Positions 29,347 to 38,174 of a stretch of 64,000 nucleotides of DNA are shown one piece after another. Where the stretch lies: contig NKJD01000003.1 of assembly GCA_002256385.1 (NCBI GenBank), positions 46,171 to 110,170 on the forward strand, read 5' to 3'. The notes under the pieces were generated by a model. That model ran no database searches. It saw nothing but the letters and a program-made list of their open reading frames with translations, and was not told the DNA's origin. The DNA comes from Flavobacterium sp. BFFFF2 (GTDB lineage: Bacteria; Bacteroidota; Bacteroidia; Flavobacteriales; Flavobacteriaceae). Position 1 is the stretch's first letter. Every line of letters starts with the position of its first letter. Made by a program: the position numbers and the translations under genes.

Positions 29347-31749
29347 ATGGAACAAGATTTGCACCCCACCCCAAAAGCAGCATTGTCATTTGACGATTTT
29401 AAGCAAGAAGTGCTGCACGATTACCAACTGGCTGTTTTAAGCCGCGAATGCAGTTTATTAGGACGAAAAGAAGTGTTGACCGGAAAAGCCAAGTTTGGCA
29501 TTTTCGGCGATGGCAAAGAAGTGCCGCAATTGGCGATGGCCAAAGCATTTAAAATGGGCGATTTTCGTTCGGGCTACTACCGCGACCAAACCTTTATGAT
29601 GGCCATTGGACAATTGACCGTGGAGCAATTTTTTGCGGGCCTATATGGACATGCCGATATTGCCCACGACCCCATGAGTGGCGGTCGCCAAATGGGCGGG
29701 CATTTTGCCACCCATTCCTTGGACGAAAACGGCCAATGGAAAAATCTAACAGAACAAAAAAATTCATCGGCAGATATCTCACCAACCGCCGGACAAATGC
29801 CCCGTTTGCTTGGGTTGGCGCAAGCATCAAAAGTATATCGACATGTGCCCGAATTGGCGCAGGCCACTTCCTTTTCAAATGGCGGCAATGAAGTAGCATG
29901 GGGCACCATTGGGAATGCATCTACCTCAGAGGGCCTCTTTTTTGAAACCATTAATGCGGCGGGGGTATTGCAAGTGCCGATGGTCATGAGTGTGTGGGAT
30001 GATGAATATGGCATTTCGGTTCATGCGCGTCACCAGACTACGAAAGAGAACATCTCTGATATTTTAAGAGGTTTTCAAAGAGAAGACAATAGACCAGGCT
30101 ACGAAATCATCAACGTAAAAGGCTGGGATTACCCCGCTTTGGTAGAAGCTTATGAAAAAGCCTCACAAATTGCTAGAAATGAACATGTTCCCGTATTAAT
30201 ACATGTCAATGAATTGACGCAACCACAAGGCCATTCCACGTCAGGTTCGCACGAAAGGTACAAATCGGCTGAACGACTTGAGTGGGAGCGCGAATTTGAT
30301 TGCATCCGTCAAATGCGGTTGTGGATGGTAGCCAACGGCATGGCCACAGACAATGAGCTCGATGCCATTGACAAAGCGGCCAAAAAACAGGTCAATGAAG
30401 GCAAAAAAGCCGCTTGGGCTGCTTATCAGACGCCTATAAAAAATGAACAAACCGAGTTGGTTCAATTGTTAAACCACTGGGCTACTGAATCGATACAAGG
30501 GGTTTTTATTCAAAAAATGGCCACCGATTTGGCAGCTATTAAAGAACCCATTCGCAAAGACATTTTGGTTACCGCGCGCAAAGTACTGCGCTTGGTGCGC
30601 AAAGAAGCCATTTCGGCTGCTGTTTCGGCTTGGGCAACTAATTACCAGCAAACCGTAGCGCCTAATTTCAGTTCGCATTTGTTTACCAACAGTACCCAGT
30701 CGCCGCAATATGCAACTGCCGTGCTACCTGTTTATGACGAAAGCGCCGAAGAAGTAGATGGCCGCGTGGTATTGAGAGATAATTTTAAAACCTTGTTTGA
30801 AGCCCATCCAGAGGTATTGATTTTTGGAGAAGATGCCGGTAAAATTGGCGATGTCAATCAAGGATTAGAAAATATGCAAGAATGGTTTGGCGAACACCGG
30901 GTTTCTGACACCGGCATCCGCGAAGCCACTATTTTAGGACAAGGCATCGGCATGGCCATGCGTGGTTTACGCCCTATAGCTGAAATCCAATACCTCGATT
31001 ATTTGTTATACGCCTTGCAAATCATGAGCGATGATTTGGCTACTTTGGCATACCGCACCGCTGGCAGACAAAAGGCACCACTCATTATCAGAACGCGCGG
31101 ACACCGACTCGAGGGCATTTGGCACTCTGGCTCGCCCATGGGCATGATTATCCATGCGTTGCGTGGCATTCATGTGCTGGTTCCGCGTGACATGACCAGA
31201 GCAGCCGGTTTTTACAACACCTTGCTCGCTGGTGACGAACCAGCCTTGGTGGTGGAATGTTTGAATGGTTACCGATTAAAAGAAAAATTACCCACCAATT
31301 TGGGGCAATTTAAAACCCCACTGGGCGAGGTGGAAACCTTGCGCCAAGGAACCGATTTAACCATCGTTTCCTATGGATCCACTTTGCGTTTGGTGATGCA
31401 AGCCGCCCAAGAATTGGCTGCCATTGGCATCGAAGCAGCAGTAATTGATGTGCAATCGTTGTTGCCTTTTGACAAAGCACACAATATTGCCAAAAGCCTC
31501 GAAAAAACCAATCGGTTGTTGGTGGTAGACGAAGATGTGCCTGGAGGCGCCTCCGCTTACATTTTGCAACAAATATTAGAACAACAAAACGGTTATTACC
31601 ACTTAGATAGTAAGCCACAAACGTTGACAGCCAAAGCCCACCGCCCAGCTTATGGCACCGATGGCGATTATTTTAGCAAACCATCTACCGAAGACATTTA
31701 TGATGCAGTTTTACAAATGATGGAAGAGTCTTTTCCCGGACGGTATTAA
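29347..31749 (+). CDS. 2-oxoacid dehydrogenase E1, alpha-beta fusion
   Basis: An 800-residue thiamine-diphosphate enzyme. Residues about 30-380 are the E1-alpha half (FMMAIGQLTVEQFFAGLYGH, then GQMPRLLGLAQASK). Residues about 460-800 are the E1-beta half (FGEDAG, DTGIREATILGQGIGMAMRG, AEIQYLDYL, LVVDEDVPGG). It should decarboxylate a branched-chain or related 2-oxoacid and pass the acyl group to an E2 lipoyl partner not in this window. In place of the usual GDG start of the ThDP motif it has Gly189-Asn190-Ala191, and about 30 residues later WDDEYGIS instead of ENNxYxIS. From memory these changes are shared by Bacteroidota homologues, so it is probably active. It is monocistronic with a terminator. 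Confidence 0.88.
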   Translation: MEQDLHPTPKAALSFDDFKQEVLHDYQLAVLSRECSLLGRKEVLTGKAKFGIFGDGKEVPQLAMAKAFKMGDFRSGYYRDQTFMMAIGQLTVEQFFAGLYGHADIAHDPMSGGRQMGGHFATHSLDENGQWKNLTEQKNSSADISPTAGQMPRLLGLAQASKVYRHVPELAQATSFSNGGNEVAWGTIGNASTSEGLFFETINAAGVLQVPMVMSVWDDEYGISVHARHQTTKENISDILRGFQREDNRPGYEIINVKGWDYPALVEAYEKASQIARNEHVPVLIHVNELTQPQGHSTSGSHERYKSAERLEWEREFDCIRQMRLWMVANGMATDNELDAIDKAAKKQVNEGKKAAWAAYQTPIKNEQTELVQLLNHWATESIQGVFIQKMATDLAAIKEPIRKDILVTARKVLRLVRKEAISAAVSAWATNYQQTVAPNFSSHLFTNSTQSPQYATAVLPVYDESAEEVDGRVVLRDNFKTLFEAHPEVLIFGEDAGKIGDVNQGLENMQEWFGEHRVSDTGIREATILGQGIGMAMRGLRPIAEIQYLDYLLYALQIMSDDLATLAYRTAGRQKAPLIIRTRGHRLEGIWHSGSPMGMIIHALRGIHVLVPRDMTRAAGFYNTLLAGDEPALVVECLNGYRLKEKLPTNLGQFKTPLGEVETLRQGTDLTIVSYGSTLRLVMQAAQELAAIGIEAAVIDVQSLLPFDKAHNIAKSLEKTNRLLVVDEDVPGGASAYILQQILEQQNGYYHLDSKPQTLTAKAHRPAYGTDGDYFSKPSTEDIYDAVLQMMEESFPGRY

Positions 31750-31780
31750 ACCCAGATTACGCATTAGAAATTTATTGCAT
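31748..31780 (+). repeat. Short dispersed repeat (copy 1)
   Basis: The 32-bp stretch beginning AACCCAGATTACGCATTAG right after the E1 stop recurs with one mismatch at 35233-35264, where it forms the end of an antitoxin gene. Here it lacks the opposite inverted arm seen in copy 2. Confidence 0.75.
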
Positions 31781-31811
31781 AAAAAACGACGCTTAGTGAG
31801 CGTCGTTTTTT
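31781..31811. terminator. Bidirectional terminator between E1 and kup
   Basis: A 13-bp perfect inverted repeat (AAAAAACGACGCT / AGCGTCGTTTTTT) with a 5-nt loop between convergent genes. It has T-runs on both strands, so it can serve both. Confidence 0.88.
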
Positions 31812-31834
31812 ATTTATGATATATTAGAAATCGG

Positions 31835-33799
31835 TTAATCTAACCGCTTCATATCAATGATTTCGTGTGGGTGAAGAATCAATGGGAATTGTTCAATTTT
31901 TACCGAACTGCTGTCTAAACCAAAGCCTTTCTCTTCAGACAAACTCAATTTCTTAAAGAAGAAATAGGTGTTCATCACCACTTTTTCCCAGAACAACAAA
32001 TCGTTGTCATTGGACAAAAACTTTTCAGACAACACAAATTTGAAGTCACCGATGATGTTGTTTTTGTTCAGCGATTCATAACGGCTGGTAATATCTACTT
32101 CGCCTTTTTTCACCATGTCTTTGATGACTTCTTTAAACATCAAATTGATTTTGGTTGGCTCGCGGAATCCGAGGTTAAAATCAATGCGGTAAATGTCGTC
32201 ACGGATTATTTCGGTGACACGGTACTCTTTTCGATAGGGTTCACTCAAAATATTCACGTGTATAAACCAATAGATATCGGCTCTTTTTGGGCGTTTCATC
32301 AAGATGGAGTGCATGATTTTTTCTTCAATTTCATCGACCCTGTATGAGTTGGTCATGTATACCAAATGGGTGGCATACTTTGGAATGGACAAGTCAAGAC
32401 TCAATTCGGCCAATACCTTTTTGTAATCGGCTATTTGAACAATTTTGGTGTAATTTTTACTAATTCTCTTGGCCAAAAACCAAGTGGTCATAATGCCCAT
32501 CAAAAAGCAAGCAATCAGTAAAGTTACGTAACCGCCATGTGGAAATTTATCTAAATTGGCCACCAAGAAACTACCTTCAATGAGTAAATAAACAGCAATT
32601 AAAGGGATGATGATAAACAGCGACACCCTTTTCATGATCATATAATAATTAAGCAAAATGGTAGTCATGATCATGCACAACACAATGGCCAAACCATAAG
32701 CTGCCTCCATATTGCTCGATTCTTCAAACTTCCACACCACCATGGTGCAACCAATAAACAACAACCAATTAATGGAAGGAATGTACAGCTGGCCTTTCAA
32801 CTCTGTCGGGTATTTGATCAGCACTTTAGGCCAAAAATTCAGGCGCATGGCCTCGTTTATTAACGTAAATGAGCCACTAATCAAAGCTTGCGAAGCAATG
32901 ACAGCCGCCAAAGTAGCAATGACAATACCAATAGGCTGAAAGGTATTGCCCATGATTAAATAAAATGGGTTGGCATTGGCACCACCCAATTGCATGAGTG
33001 TTTGGCCTTCATGCGCCAACAAATAGGCACCTTGCCCAAAATAATTGAGCACCAAGGTGATTTTTACAAATATCCAACTAATACGAATGTTTTTCCGGCC
33101 ACAATGTCCCATATCGGAATACAATGCTTCGGCACCCGTGGTGCACAAGAACACAAATCCCAGCACATAAAACCCATCTGGATGTACCTGAAGCAATTGG
33201 TAGGCATAATAAGGGTTAATGGCTTTTAACACACCAAAATTTCCACCAATTGAAATGACGCCTAATACCCCCAACATGCCAAACCACACCAACATCATAG
33301 GTGCAAAAAACTTACCTACCAGTTTAGTACCAAACTGTTGTATGGTGAACAACACAAAGAGAATGGCTATTACAATGGGAACGGTATTGATTTTGGGGTA
33401 AAACGTCCGAATCCCTTCCACAGCCGATGAAACCGAAATGGGCGGCGTAATTATGCCGTCGGCCAACAAGGCACTTCCCCCAATAATGGCAGGGATAATG
33501 AGCCATTGGATTTTAGTTCGCTTGACCAAAGCATATAAGGCAAAAATGCCCCCTTCGCCATGGTTGTCCGCACTCAGTGTGATCAACACATACTTCAGGG
33601 TGGTTTGAAGGGTCAGTGTCCAGAAAATACAGGACAAACCGCCCAGAATAATATCCGGTTGAATAGCATAATTGAGCCCAACAATGGCTTTCATTACGTA
33701 AAGCGGAGAGGTGCCAATGTCACCGTAAATAATTCCGAGGGTAATCATTAATCCACCAAGCGTTAGTTTGCTGTGGAGTTTGTGGTTATGACTTGACAT
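31835..33799 (-). CDS. kup: Kup-type potassium uptake protein
   Basis: A 654-residue inner-membrane potassium transporter of the KUP/HAK/KT family. The N-terminal signature GIIYGDIGTSPLYVMK is diagnostic. About 12 membrane segments follow up to residue 450, with the family motif GALYSDMGHCG-like at TTGAEALYSDMGHCGRKNI. A cytoplasmic C-terminal domain of about 190 residues ends in MKRLD. It probably cotransports K+ with protons. It is monocistronic, with a shared terminator downstream and a promoter motif upstream. Confidence 0.96.
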   Translation of the reverse strand: MSSHNHKLHSKLTLGGLMITLGIIYGDIGTSPLYVMKAIVGLNYAIQPDIILGGLSCIFWTLTLQTTLKYVLITLSADNHGEGGIFALYALVKRTKIQWLIIPAIIGGSALLADGIITPPISVSSAVEGIRTFYPKINTVPIVIAILFVLFTIQQFGTKLVGKFFAPMMLVWFGMLGVLGVISIGGNFGVLKAINPYYAYQLLQVHPDGFYVLGFVFLCTTGAEALYSDMGHCGRKNIRISWIFVKITLVLNYFGQGAYLLAHEGQTLMQLGGANANPFYLIMGNTFQPIGIVIATLAAVIASQALISGSFTLINEAMRLNFWPKVLIKYPTELKGQLYIPSINWLLFIGCTMVVWKFEESSNMEAAYGLAIVLCMIMTTILLNYYMIMKRVSLFIIIPLIAVYLLIEGSFLVANLDKFPHGGYVTLLIACFLMGIMTTWFLAKRISKNYTKIVQIADYKKVLAELSLDLSIPKYATHLVYMTNSYRVDEIEEKIMHSILMKRPKRADIYWFIHVNILSEPYRKEYRVTEIIRDDIYRIDFNLGFREPTKINLMFKEVIKDMVKKGEVDITSRYESLNKNNIIGDFKFVLSEKFLSNDNDLLFWEKVVMNTYFFFKKLSLSEEKGFGLDSSSVKIEQFPLILHPHEIIDMKRLD

Positions 33800-33819
33800 A
33801 GTCTTAGAAAAAGAAGATA

Positions 33820-33827
33820 CAAAAGTA
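33820..33827 (-). promoter_or_regulatory. Candidate -7 promoter element for kup
   Basis: TACTTTTG on the minus strand, matching TAnnTTTG, 21 bases before the ATG at 33799. No good -33 match is seen. Confidence 0.45.
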
Positions 33828-33886
33828 AGTGTTTTATAAATCCTTTAACACGAATTTTTGCAAAAAATATTTAATCCAAATAACAA

Positions 33887-34816
33887 CTATGATGAGCCCA
33901 AATGGGCATTAATGCAAGAAGAAATAGCAGCACATTCAGTATTGTGTGCAAACCAATGAATATCAGATCGTTTCTTGAACCAAGTCATTTGGCGTTTGGC
34001 AAATTGGCGGGTATGCAACTGAATCAACTGTACCGCTTCATCCAAGCTACAGTTGCCATCAAAATGATCAAAAAGTTCGGAATAACCAACCGTTTGCAGT
34101 GCATTGAGCGATCGCTGCACATACAATTGGGCGACTTCGGCCAACAATCCTTCTTGCATCATGGCTTCGACCCGTTGGTTGATGCGTTGGTTTAGCACCT
34201 CCCGTTCGGCTTCCAAGCCAATGCAAACCACATCAAAAGGGCGTGTTATGGTTCCTTCTTTCAAAAACGAAGAATACGGCATACCGCTGCCAATACACAC
34301 TTCCACATAACGCATCATGCGTTGCGGGTTTTGAAGACTTTGGGGGTTTTCTGAGGCCAATTTTTGGTAAAAAACAGAATCCAACTGTGTCAATTGCTCC
34401 TGCAAATAGCCCAGACCTTCCTGCTTGTACATCATTTGAAGTTGGCTTCGAATGGCTGGGTCAATGGCTGGAAATTCATCTAAGCCATCAAGTATTGCAT
34501 TGACATACAGCCCTGAGCCGCCCACCATAATTTGAATCGGATTTTTTTGAAACAAACTGGGCAACAATTGCAACGTAGCTTTTTCAAAATCACTGACTGA
34601 ATAAGGCACATGAATGGACTGATGTTGAATAAAATGATGGGGCGCAGCTGCTAATTCATCGGGGCTTGGCACCGCAGTTCCAATGCGCATTTCCTTGAAA
34701 AATTGCCGGCTGTCACATGAAATGATGTCGCTGCCAAACTGTTGGGCCAAGGCAATAGCACAAGCCGTTTTGCCAATCGCGGTGGGGCCTACAACAACAA
34801 TTAAAGTGGGGTTCAT
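33887..34816 (-). CDS. miaA: tRNA dimethylallyltransferase
   Basis: A 309-residue enzyme that adds a dimethylallyl group to A37 of tRNAs reading UNN codons. It has the P-loop VVVGPTAIGKTACAIALA at the N-terminus, SCDSRQFFKEMRIGTAVPS (the DSRQxY-type substrate motif), PIQIMVGGSGLYVNAILDG, and a C-terminal helix-rich region with QTVGYSELFDHFDG, QLIQLHTRQFAKRQMTWFKK. The start is the ATG at 34816; the frame extends three codons to a TTG, but the P-loop strand spacing supports the ATG. It is monocistronic with a good promoter upstream. Confidence 0.96.
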   Translation of the reverse strand: MNPTLIVVVGPTAIGKTACAIALAQQFGSDIISCDSRQFFKEMRIGTAVPSPDELAAAPHHFIQHQSIHVPYSVSDFEKATLQLLPSLFQKNPIQIMVGGSGLYVNAILDGLDEFPAIDPAIRSQLQMMYKQEGLGYLQEQLTQLDSVFYQKLASENPQSLQNPQRMMRYVEVCIGSGMPYSSFLKEGTITRPFDVVCIGLEAEREVLNQRINQRVEAMMQEGLLAEVAQLYVQRSLNALQTVGYSELFDHFDGNCSLDEAVQLIQLHTRQFAKRQMTWFKKRSDIHWFAHNTECAAISSCINAHLGSS

Positions 34817-34830
34817 GTTTTGCAAAAGGG

Positions 34831-34858
34831 CAAATTTACGTGAAATTTTAGGCTACAA
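34831..34858 (-). promoter_or_regulatory. Promoter of miaA
   Basis: On the minus strand TTG at 34858-34856 is followed after 17 bases by TAAATTTG (34838-34831), a good match to the Bacteroidota -33/-7 pattern, 14 bases before the ATG. Confidence 0.55.
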
Positions 34859-35027
34859 GTTATAATTAATGATCGGGGGTTAAATTTCAATTCAAAATTA
34901 ATCTACCGATTTCAACATTTTCATCGAAATTATCTATCTGTTATGCTGGGTTGTTCATTTTATTGTAAATTTGTTTAGCAAGCGAACAATTAATTGCTAT
35001 TGAAAAAACGCACTTTAAAAAGAAAAA

Positions 35028-35252
35028 ATGAACGCAATTAGGCAATATATTGAAGTGAAAAACAACACTTTTAACGTGGTGTTACCCGAGGGTTTTACTG
35101 CCAAAACAGTAGAAGTGATTATCATGCCAGCAGACGAAAGCGACCACGTCCCTGATTGGCACAAAGAGATAGTAGCAGAACGACTCAATAATCCACTCCC
35201 TTTAGTTGATGGACTTGAAATGATTGCAGATTTAACCCAGATTACGCATTAG
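35028..35252 (+). CDS. Antitoxin of a RelE/ParE pair, C-terminus replaced by a repeat
   Basis: A 74-residue protein, MNAIRQYIEVKNNTFNVVLP at the start, of the small swapped-hairpin antitoxin type found before ParE-like toxins in Bacteroidota. It precedes a toxin gene by 56 bases. The last six codons (ending QITH and stop TAG) lie within a dispersed repeat that also occurs after an unrelated gene at 31748, so the original C-terminus, usually the toxin-binding part, appears to have been replaced. Whether it still neutralises the toxin is an open question. Confidence 0.6.
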   Translation: MNAIRQYIEVKNNTFNVVLPEGFTAKTVEVIIMPADESDHVPDWHKEIVAERLNNPLPLVDGLEMIADLTQITH

Positions 35253-35293
35253 AAATTTATTACATGGAAAAATGACTGCAAATCTGGGTTTAA
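35231..35293 (+). mobile_element. MITE-like 63-bp inverted-repeat element inside a toxin-antitoxin operon
   Basis: Arms TTTAACCCAGATT (35231-35243) and AATCTGGGTTTAAA (35280-35293) are inverted, with one bulged base, around a short core. The left arm plus core (32 bp) is repeated at 31748-31780. It supplies the antitoxin stop codon and fills the antitoxin-toxin gap. Confidence 0.6.
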
Positions 35294-35308
35294 AATAGTC
35301 TTTTCCTA

Positions 35309-35608
35309 ATGAAATTCAAAGTGCTTGCCGATCCAAGGGTTCAACTTGATTTACAAGAGGCTATGGATTTTTTAAAATCTCGTCGAAAAGGTTTAGAACT
35401 CAGATTTATTGCCGATTACAAAAACTGTTTAAGGATCTTAGGAACAAACCCTTTTTTCGACGTTCGGTACAACGAAATACGCTGCTTACCCCTCCAAGTG
35501 TTTAAATATTTAATTCGTTTTAAGGTAGATGAAGAAAACAAAACCGTCATTGTCATCACCGTAATATCTACTTATCGTGACCCTAAAACTAGTTGGTTAC
35601 AAAAGTAA
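35309..35608 (+). CDS. RelE/ParE-family toxin
   Basis: A 99-residue protein with the ParE fold pattern: an N-terminal strand (MKFKVLADPRVQLDLQEAMDF), a helical hairpin, then strands RCLPLQVFKYLIRFKVD and TVIVITVISTYRDPKTW-like (actual TYRDPKTSWLQK). ParE-type toxins poison gyrase, and RelE-type ones cleave mRNA at the ribosome. The branch with a conserved YRDP C-terminus is common in Bacteroidota, and its target is not settled. The paired antitoxin lies upstream. Confidence 0.8.
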   Translation: MKFKVLADPRVQLDLQEAMDFLKSRRKGLELRFIADYKNCLRILGTNPFFDVRYNEIRCLPLQVFKYLIRFKVDEENKTVIVITVISTYRDPKTSWLQK

Positions 35609-35645
35609 CGGATCAAAAAACGGTTTTCTTTAATAGTATCCACCC

Positions 35646-36962
35646 CTACAAATCAAACCCCAAGTTCACACCCAATTTTTTGGCGATAATGTTGGTGATT
35701 CGCTGCTTCAGTTCCGGGATTTTCACGCTTTCGATGACTTCGTTAGTAAAGGCGTACATTAACAACGCTTTGGCTTCCTTTTGTGGAATGCCGCGTTGTT
35801 GCATATAAAACAAGGCGCTGTCGTCTAGTTGGCCAATGGTGCACCCATGCGAGCATTTGACGTCGTCGGCAAAAATCTCGAGTTGGGGCTTGGCGTTAAT
35901 GGTGGCTTTGTCGCCAATTAAGATGTTGTTGTTTTGCTGAAAAGCATCGGTTTTTTGGGCCTCCTTTTCCACATATATTTTACCGTTAAACACCCCCGTA
36001 GACTGGTCGGCCAAAATGGTTTTATAATTCTGGTGGCTTTCACAATTTGGGGTGGCATGGTGCACTAACGTGTAATGATCTACATGCTGCTTGTTCCCAA
36101 TCAGTGTGATTCCCTTTAAAGTAGAATCGATGCGCTCGCCAAAATGGTAAAAATTCAGGTTGTTTCGGGTAATATTTCCGCCAAATGAAAACGTATGAAC
36201 CGAAACCCTACTCTCTTGTTTTTGAGAAATATAGGTATTGTCGATCAGATTGGCCGTGAGCAAATCGTTTTGGACTTTATAATAATCGACGATGGCTCTC
36301 TTTTGGGCAAAAATTTCCGTTACCGCATTAGTGAACACCTGGTGGTCGTTTAAACTCTGGTGCCTTTCAATGATTTGCACATGGGCATTTTCGCCCACCA
36401 CCACCAAGTTTCGCGGTTGCAATATCAGTGCGTGCTCTTGCCCTGTTGAAAAATAGATGATTTCAATGGGTTTTTCAACCACTTTACTTTTGGGAATATT
36501 AATATAAGCCCCTTCGTTGGCAAAAGCCGTGTTTAAGCTGGTTAAACTCTCGTCTTTGCTGGCAATTTTATTGAAGTACTCGTCAATAGTCATCTTGTAT
36601 TTGGGCTTGTTCAAAGCCGAAGACATCAAGCAAACATCCAAGCCATCGTGCGTGGTTGCCGATAAAAACGAAGCAAATTTGCCGTCGACAAACACCACTT
36701 TGTGTGTGTCTGTTTCATGTAAAAAGAACTTTTTAACTGCTGCAAACTCAATGGCATTTTCATGTTTTGGAAATACCGAATACTCATTTTTCAAAATGGC
36801 ATTCAATGAAGTGTATTTCCATGCCTCCTCTTTTTTGGTTGGAAACCCCTTGTTTTCAAAGTTCTTCATGGCCGAAATCCGCAACTCGTGCAACTCCGAA
36901 GTCACATCGATTTGTTCTTCGAATGCCATGAATGATGATATTAGTTTTTCTTTTAAATCCAT
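35646..36962 (-). CDS. sufD: Fe-S cluster assembly scaffold protein SufD
   Basis: A 438-residue partner of SufB in the SufBCD scaffold. The beta-helix core contains KTDAFQQNNNILIGDKATIN and PQLEIFADDVKCSHGCTIG, the latter including the conserved Cys-Ser-His-Gly motif near the C-terminus, followed by FYMQQRGIPQKEAKALLMYAF. The frame is open upstream to an ATG at 36974, but that codon lies in the end of a 7-bp repeat array. MDLKEKLISSFMAFEE from 36962 matches the usual family start, so that start is chosen. It is the last gene of the suf operon. Confidence 0.93.
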   Translation of the reverse strand: MDLKEKLISSFMAFEEQIDVTSELHELRISAMKNFENKGFPTKKEEAWKYTSLNAILKNEYSVFPKHENAIEFAAVKKFFLHETDTHKVVFVDGKFASFLSATTHDGLDVCLMSSALNKPKYKMTIDEYFNKIASKDESLTSLNTAFANEGAYINIPKSKVVEKPIEIIYFSTGQEHALILQPRNLVVVGENAHVQIIERHQSLNDHQVFTNAVTEIFAQKRAIVDYYKVQNDLLTANLIDNTYISQKQESRVSVHTFSFGGNITRNNLNFYHFGERIDSTLKGITLIGNKQHVDHYTLVHHATPNCESHQNYKTILADQSTGVFNGKIYVEKEAQKTDAFQQNNNILIGDKATINAKPQLEIFADDVKCSHGCTIGQLDDSALFYMQQRGIPQKEAKALLMYAFTNEVIESVKIPELKQRITNIIAKKLGVNLGFDL

Positions 36963-36968
36963 TTTTTC

Positions 36969-37427
36969 AGTCATAAAGTCGAAAGTCGAAAGTCGAAAGT
37001 CAAAAATATTTGACGATAACTTACTCCTTAGGGCTTAGATATTTAATAAATCCACTTAACATTTTTGAGATTTCTGAAACAGCTTCTAATAGCATTTCAA
37101 ATTCTATTTTTGTAATATATTCTAAATCATACGCCAAGTACAACTGCGATCTAACTTCACCTGCCGAAGCTTTCGCTACATATAGAAAATAAACAAATTC
37201 CTTGTCTGTATTTCTTTCAAAACCTTCAGCAATATTAGAAGATATCGAAATGGACGAGCGCCTTATTTGTCTAATAAAGTCAAAGTCTTTTTTGAAATTT
37301 GCGTTTTCAGTGATTTGATAAATTAATTTATTAAAAACCCTAGATTTTTGCCACGAATTAATTTCCTCAAACGATCTGAACTTACTCATCTTTAGACTTT
37401 ATGACTTTTGGCTTTAGACTTTAGACT
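36969..37427 (-). mobile_element. Candidate mobile unit: four-helix-bundle gene between inverted AAAGTC heptamer arrays
   Basis: Left array 36969-37006 reads AAAGTCG repeatedly on the plus strand. Right array 37391-37427 reads AAAGTCT/AAAGTCA on the minus strand, so the arrays are inverted. They enclose one gene (37021-37389). The unit exactly fills the sufC-sufD gap: the right array contains the sufC stop codon, and the left array runs into the first codons of the sufD frame. No transposase is present. Confidence 0.6.
37021..37389 (-). CDS. Four-helix-bundle protein (S23/Avd-like), copy 1
   Basis: A 122-residue helical protein with the family core RSSISISSNIAEGFERN, FLYVAKASAGEVRSQLYLAY and YITKIEFEMLL. 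Relatives are the proteins encoded in 23S rRNA intervening sequences and the Avd accessory proteins of diversity-generating retroelements, which form pentameric barrels and bind nucleic acid. No reverse transcriptase or variable repeat is nearby. It is inserted between sufC and sufD in the operon direction and flanked by inverted heptamer arrays. It shares the SNIAEGFER/SAGExRSQLY core with the copy at 38215 but is clearly diverged. Confidence 0.88.
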   Translation of the reverse strand: MSKFRSFEEINSWQKSRVFNKLIYQITENANFKKDFDFIRQIRRSSISISSNIAEGFERNTDKEFVYFLYVAKASAGEVRSQLYLAYDLEYITKIEFEMLLEAVSEISKMLSGFIKYLSPKE

Positions 37428-38170
37428 AACTCCGTCTTAATCCAATCATAGCCTTTTTCTTCCAACTCGTAGGCTAATTCTTTGCCGCCCGATTTGACGA
37501 TTTTCCCGTCCATCAGCACGTGTACAAAATCGGGGATGATATAATCTAACAACCGTTGGTAGTGCGTAATCACAAGCACCGCGTTGTGTTCATTTTTCAA
37601 TTTATTTACGCCGTTGGCCACAATTCGGAGTGCGTCAATGTCTAGGCCCGAATCGGTTTCGTCCAAAATGGCAATTTTGGGTTCCAACATGGCCAATTGA
37701 AAAATTTCGTTGCGCTTTTTTTCGCCGCCCGAAAACCCTTCATTGAGCGATCGAGACAAAAATTTGCGGTCCATTTCAAGCAACTCCGACTTTTCACGGA
37801 TTTTCTTCAACATTTCATTGGCCGGCATTTCGGACTCGCCCAAAGCTTTGCGTTTTTCGTTGATGGCCGTTTTAATAAAATTGGTCACCGACACGCCAGG
37901 AATTTCCACCGGATACTGAAACGACAAAAACACCCCTCTATGTGCACGTTCTTCAGGAGCTAATTCTGAAATATCTTCGCCCTCCAACAATATGCTGCCT
38001 TCGGTCACTTCGTATTTTTCATTGCCCGCAATAATCGACGAAAGTGTTGACTTACCAGCACCGTTTGGTCCCATAATGGCGTGCACTTCACCTGCTTTGA
38101 TTTCGAGGTTGATTCCTTTTAGTATTTCTTTGTCTTCTACGGAAGCGTGTAAATTTCTAATACTTAACAT
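37421..38170 (-). CDS. sufC: Fe-S assembly ATPase SufC
   Basis: A 249-residue ABC-type ATPase energising the SufBCD scaffold. Walker [13 protein letters not shown] near residue 35, family loop [16 protein letters not shown], signature [13 protein letters not shown], Walker [17 protein letters not shown], then VITHYQRLL. The stop codon TAA lies inside the heptamer array of the following element, and the start is five bases from the end of the preceding element. Confidence 0.97.
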   Translation of the reverse strand: MLSIRNLHASVEDKEILKGINLEIKAGEVHAIMGPNGAGKSTLSSIIAGNEKYEVTEGSILLEGEDISELAPEERAHRGVFLSFQYPVEIPGVSVTNFIKTAINEKRKALGESEMPANEMLKKIREKSELLEMDRKFLSRSLNEGFSGGEKKRNEIFQLAMLEPKIAILDETDSGLDIDALRIVANGVNKLKNEHNAVLVITHYQRLLDYIIPDFVHVLMDGKIVKSGGKELAYELEEKGYDWIKTELV

Positions 38171-38174
38171 TGCT

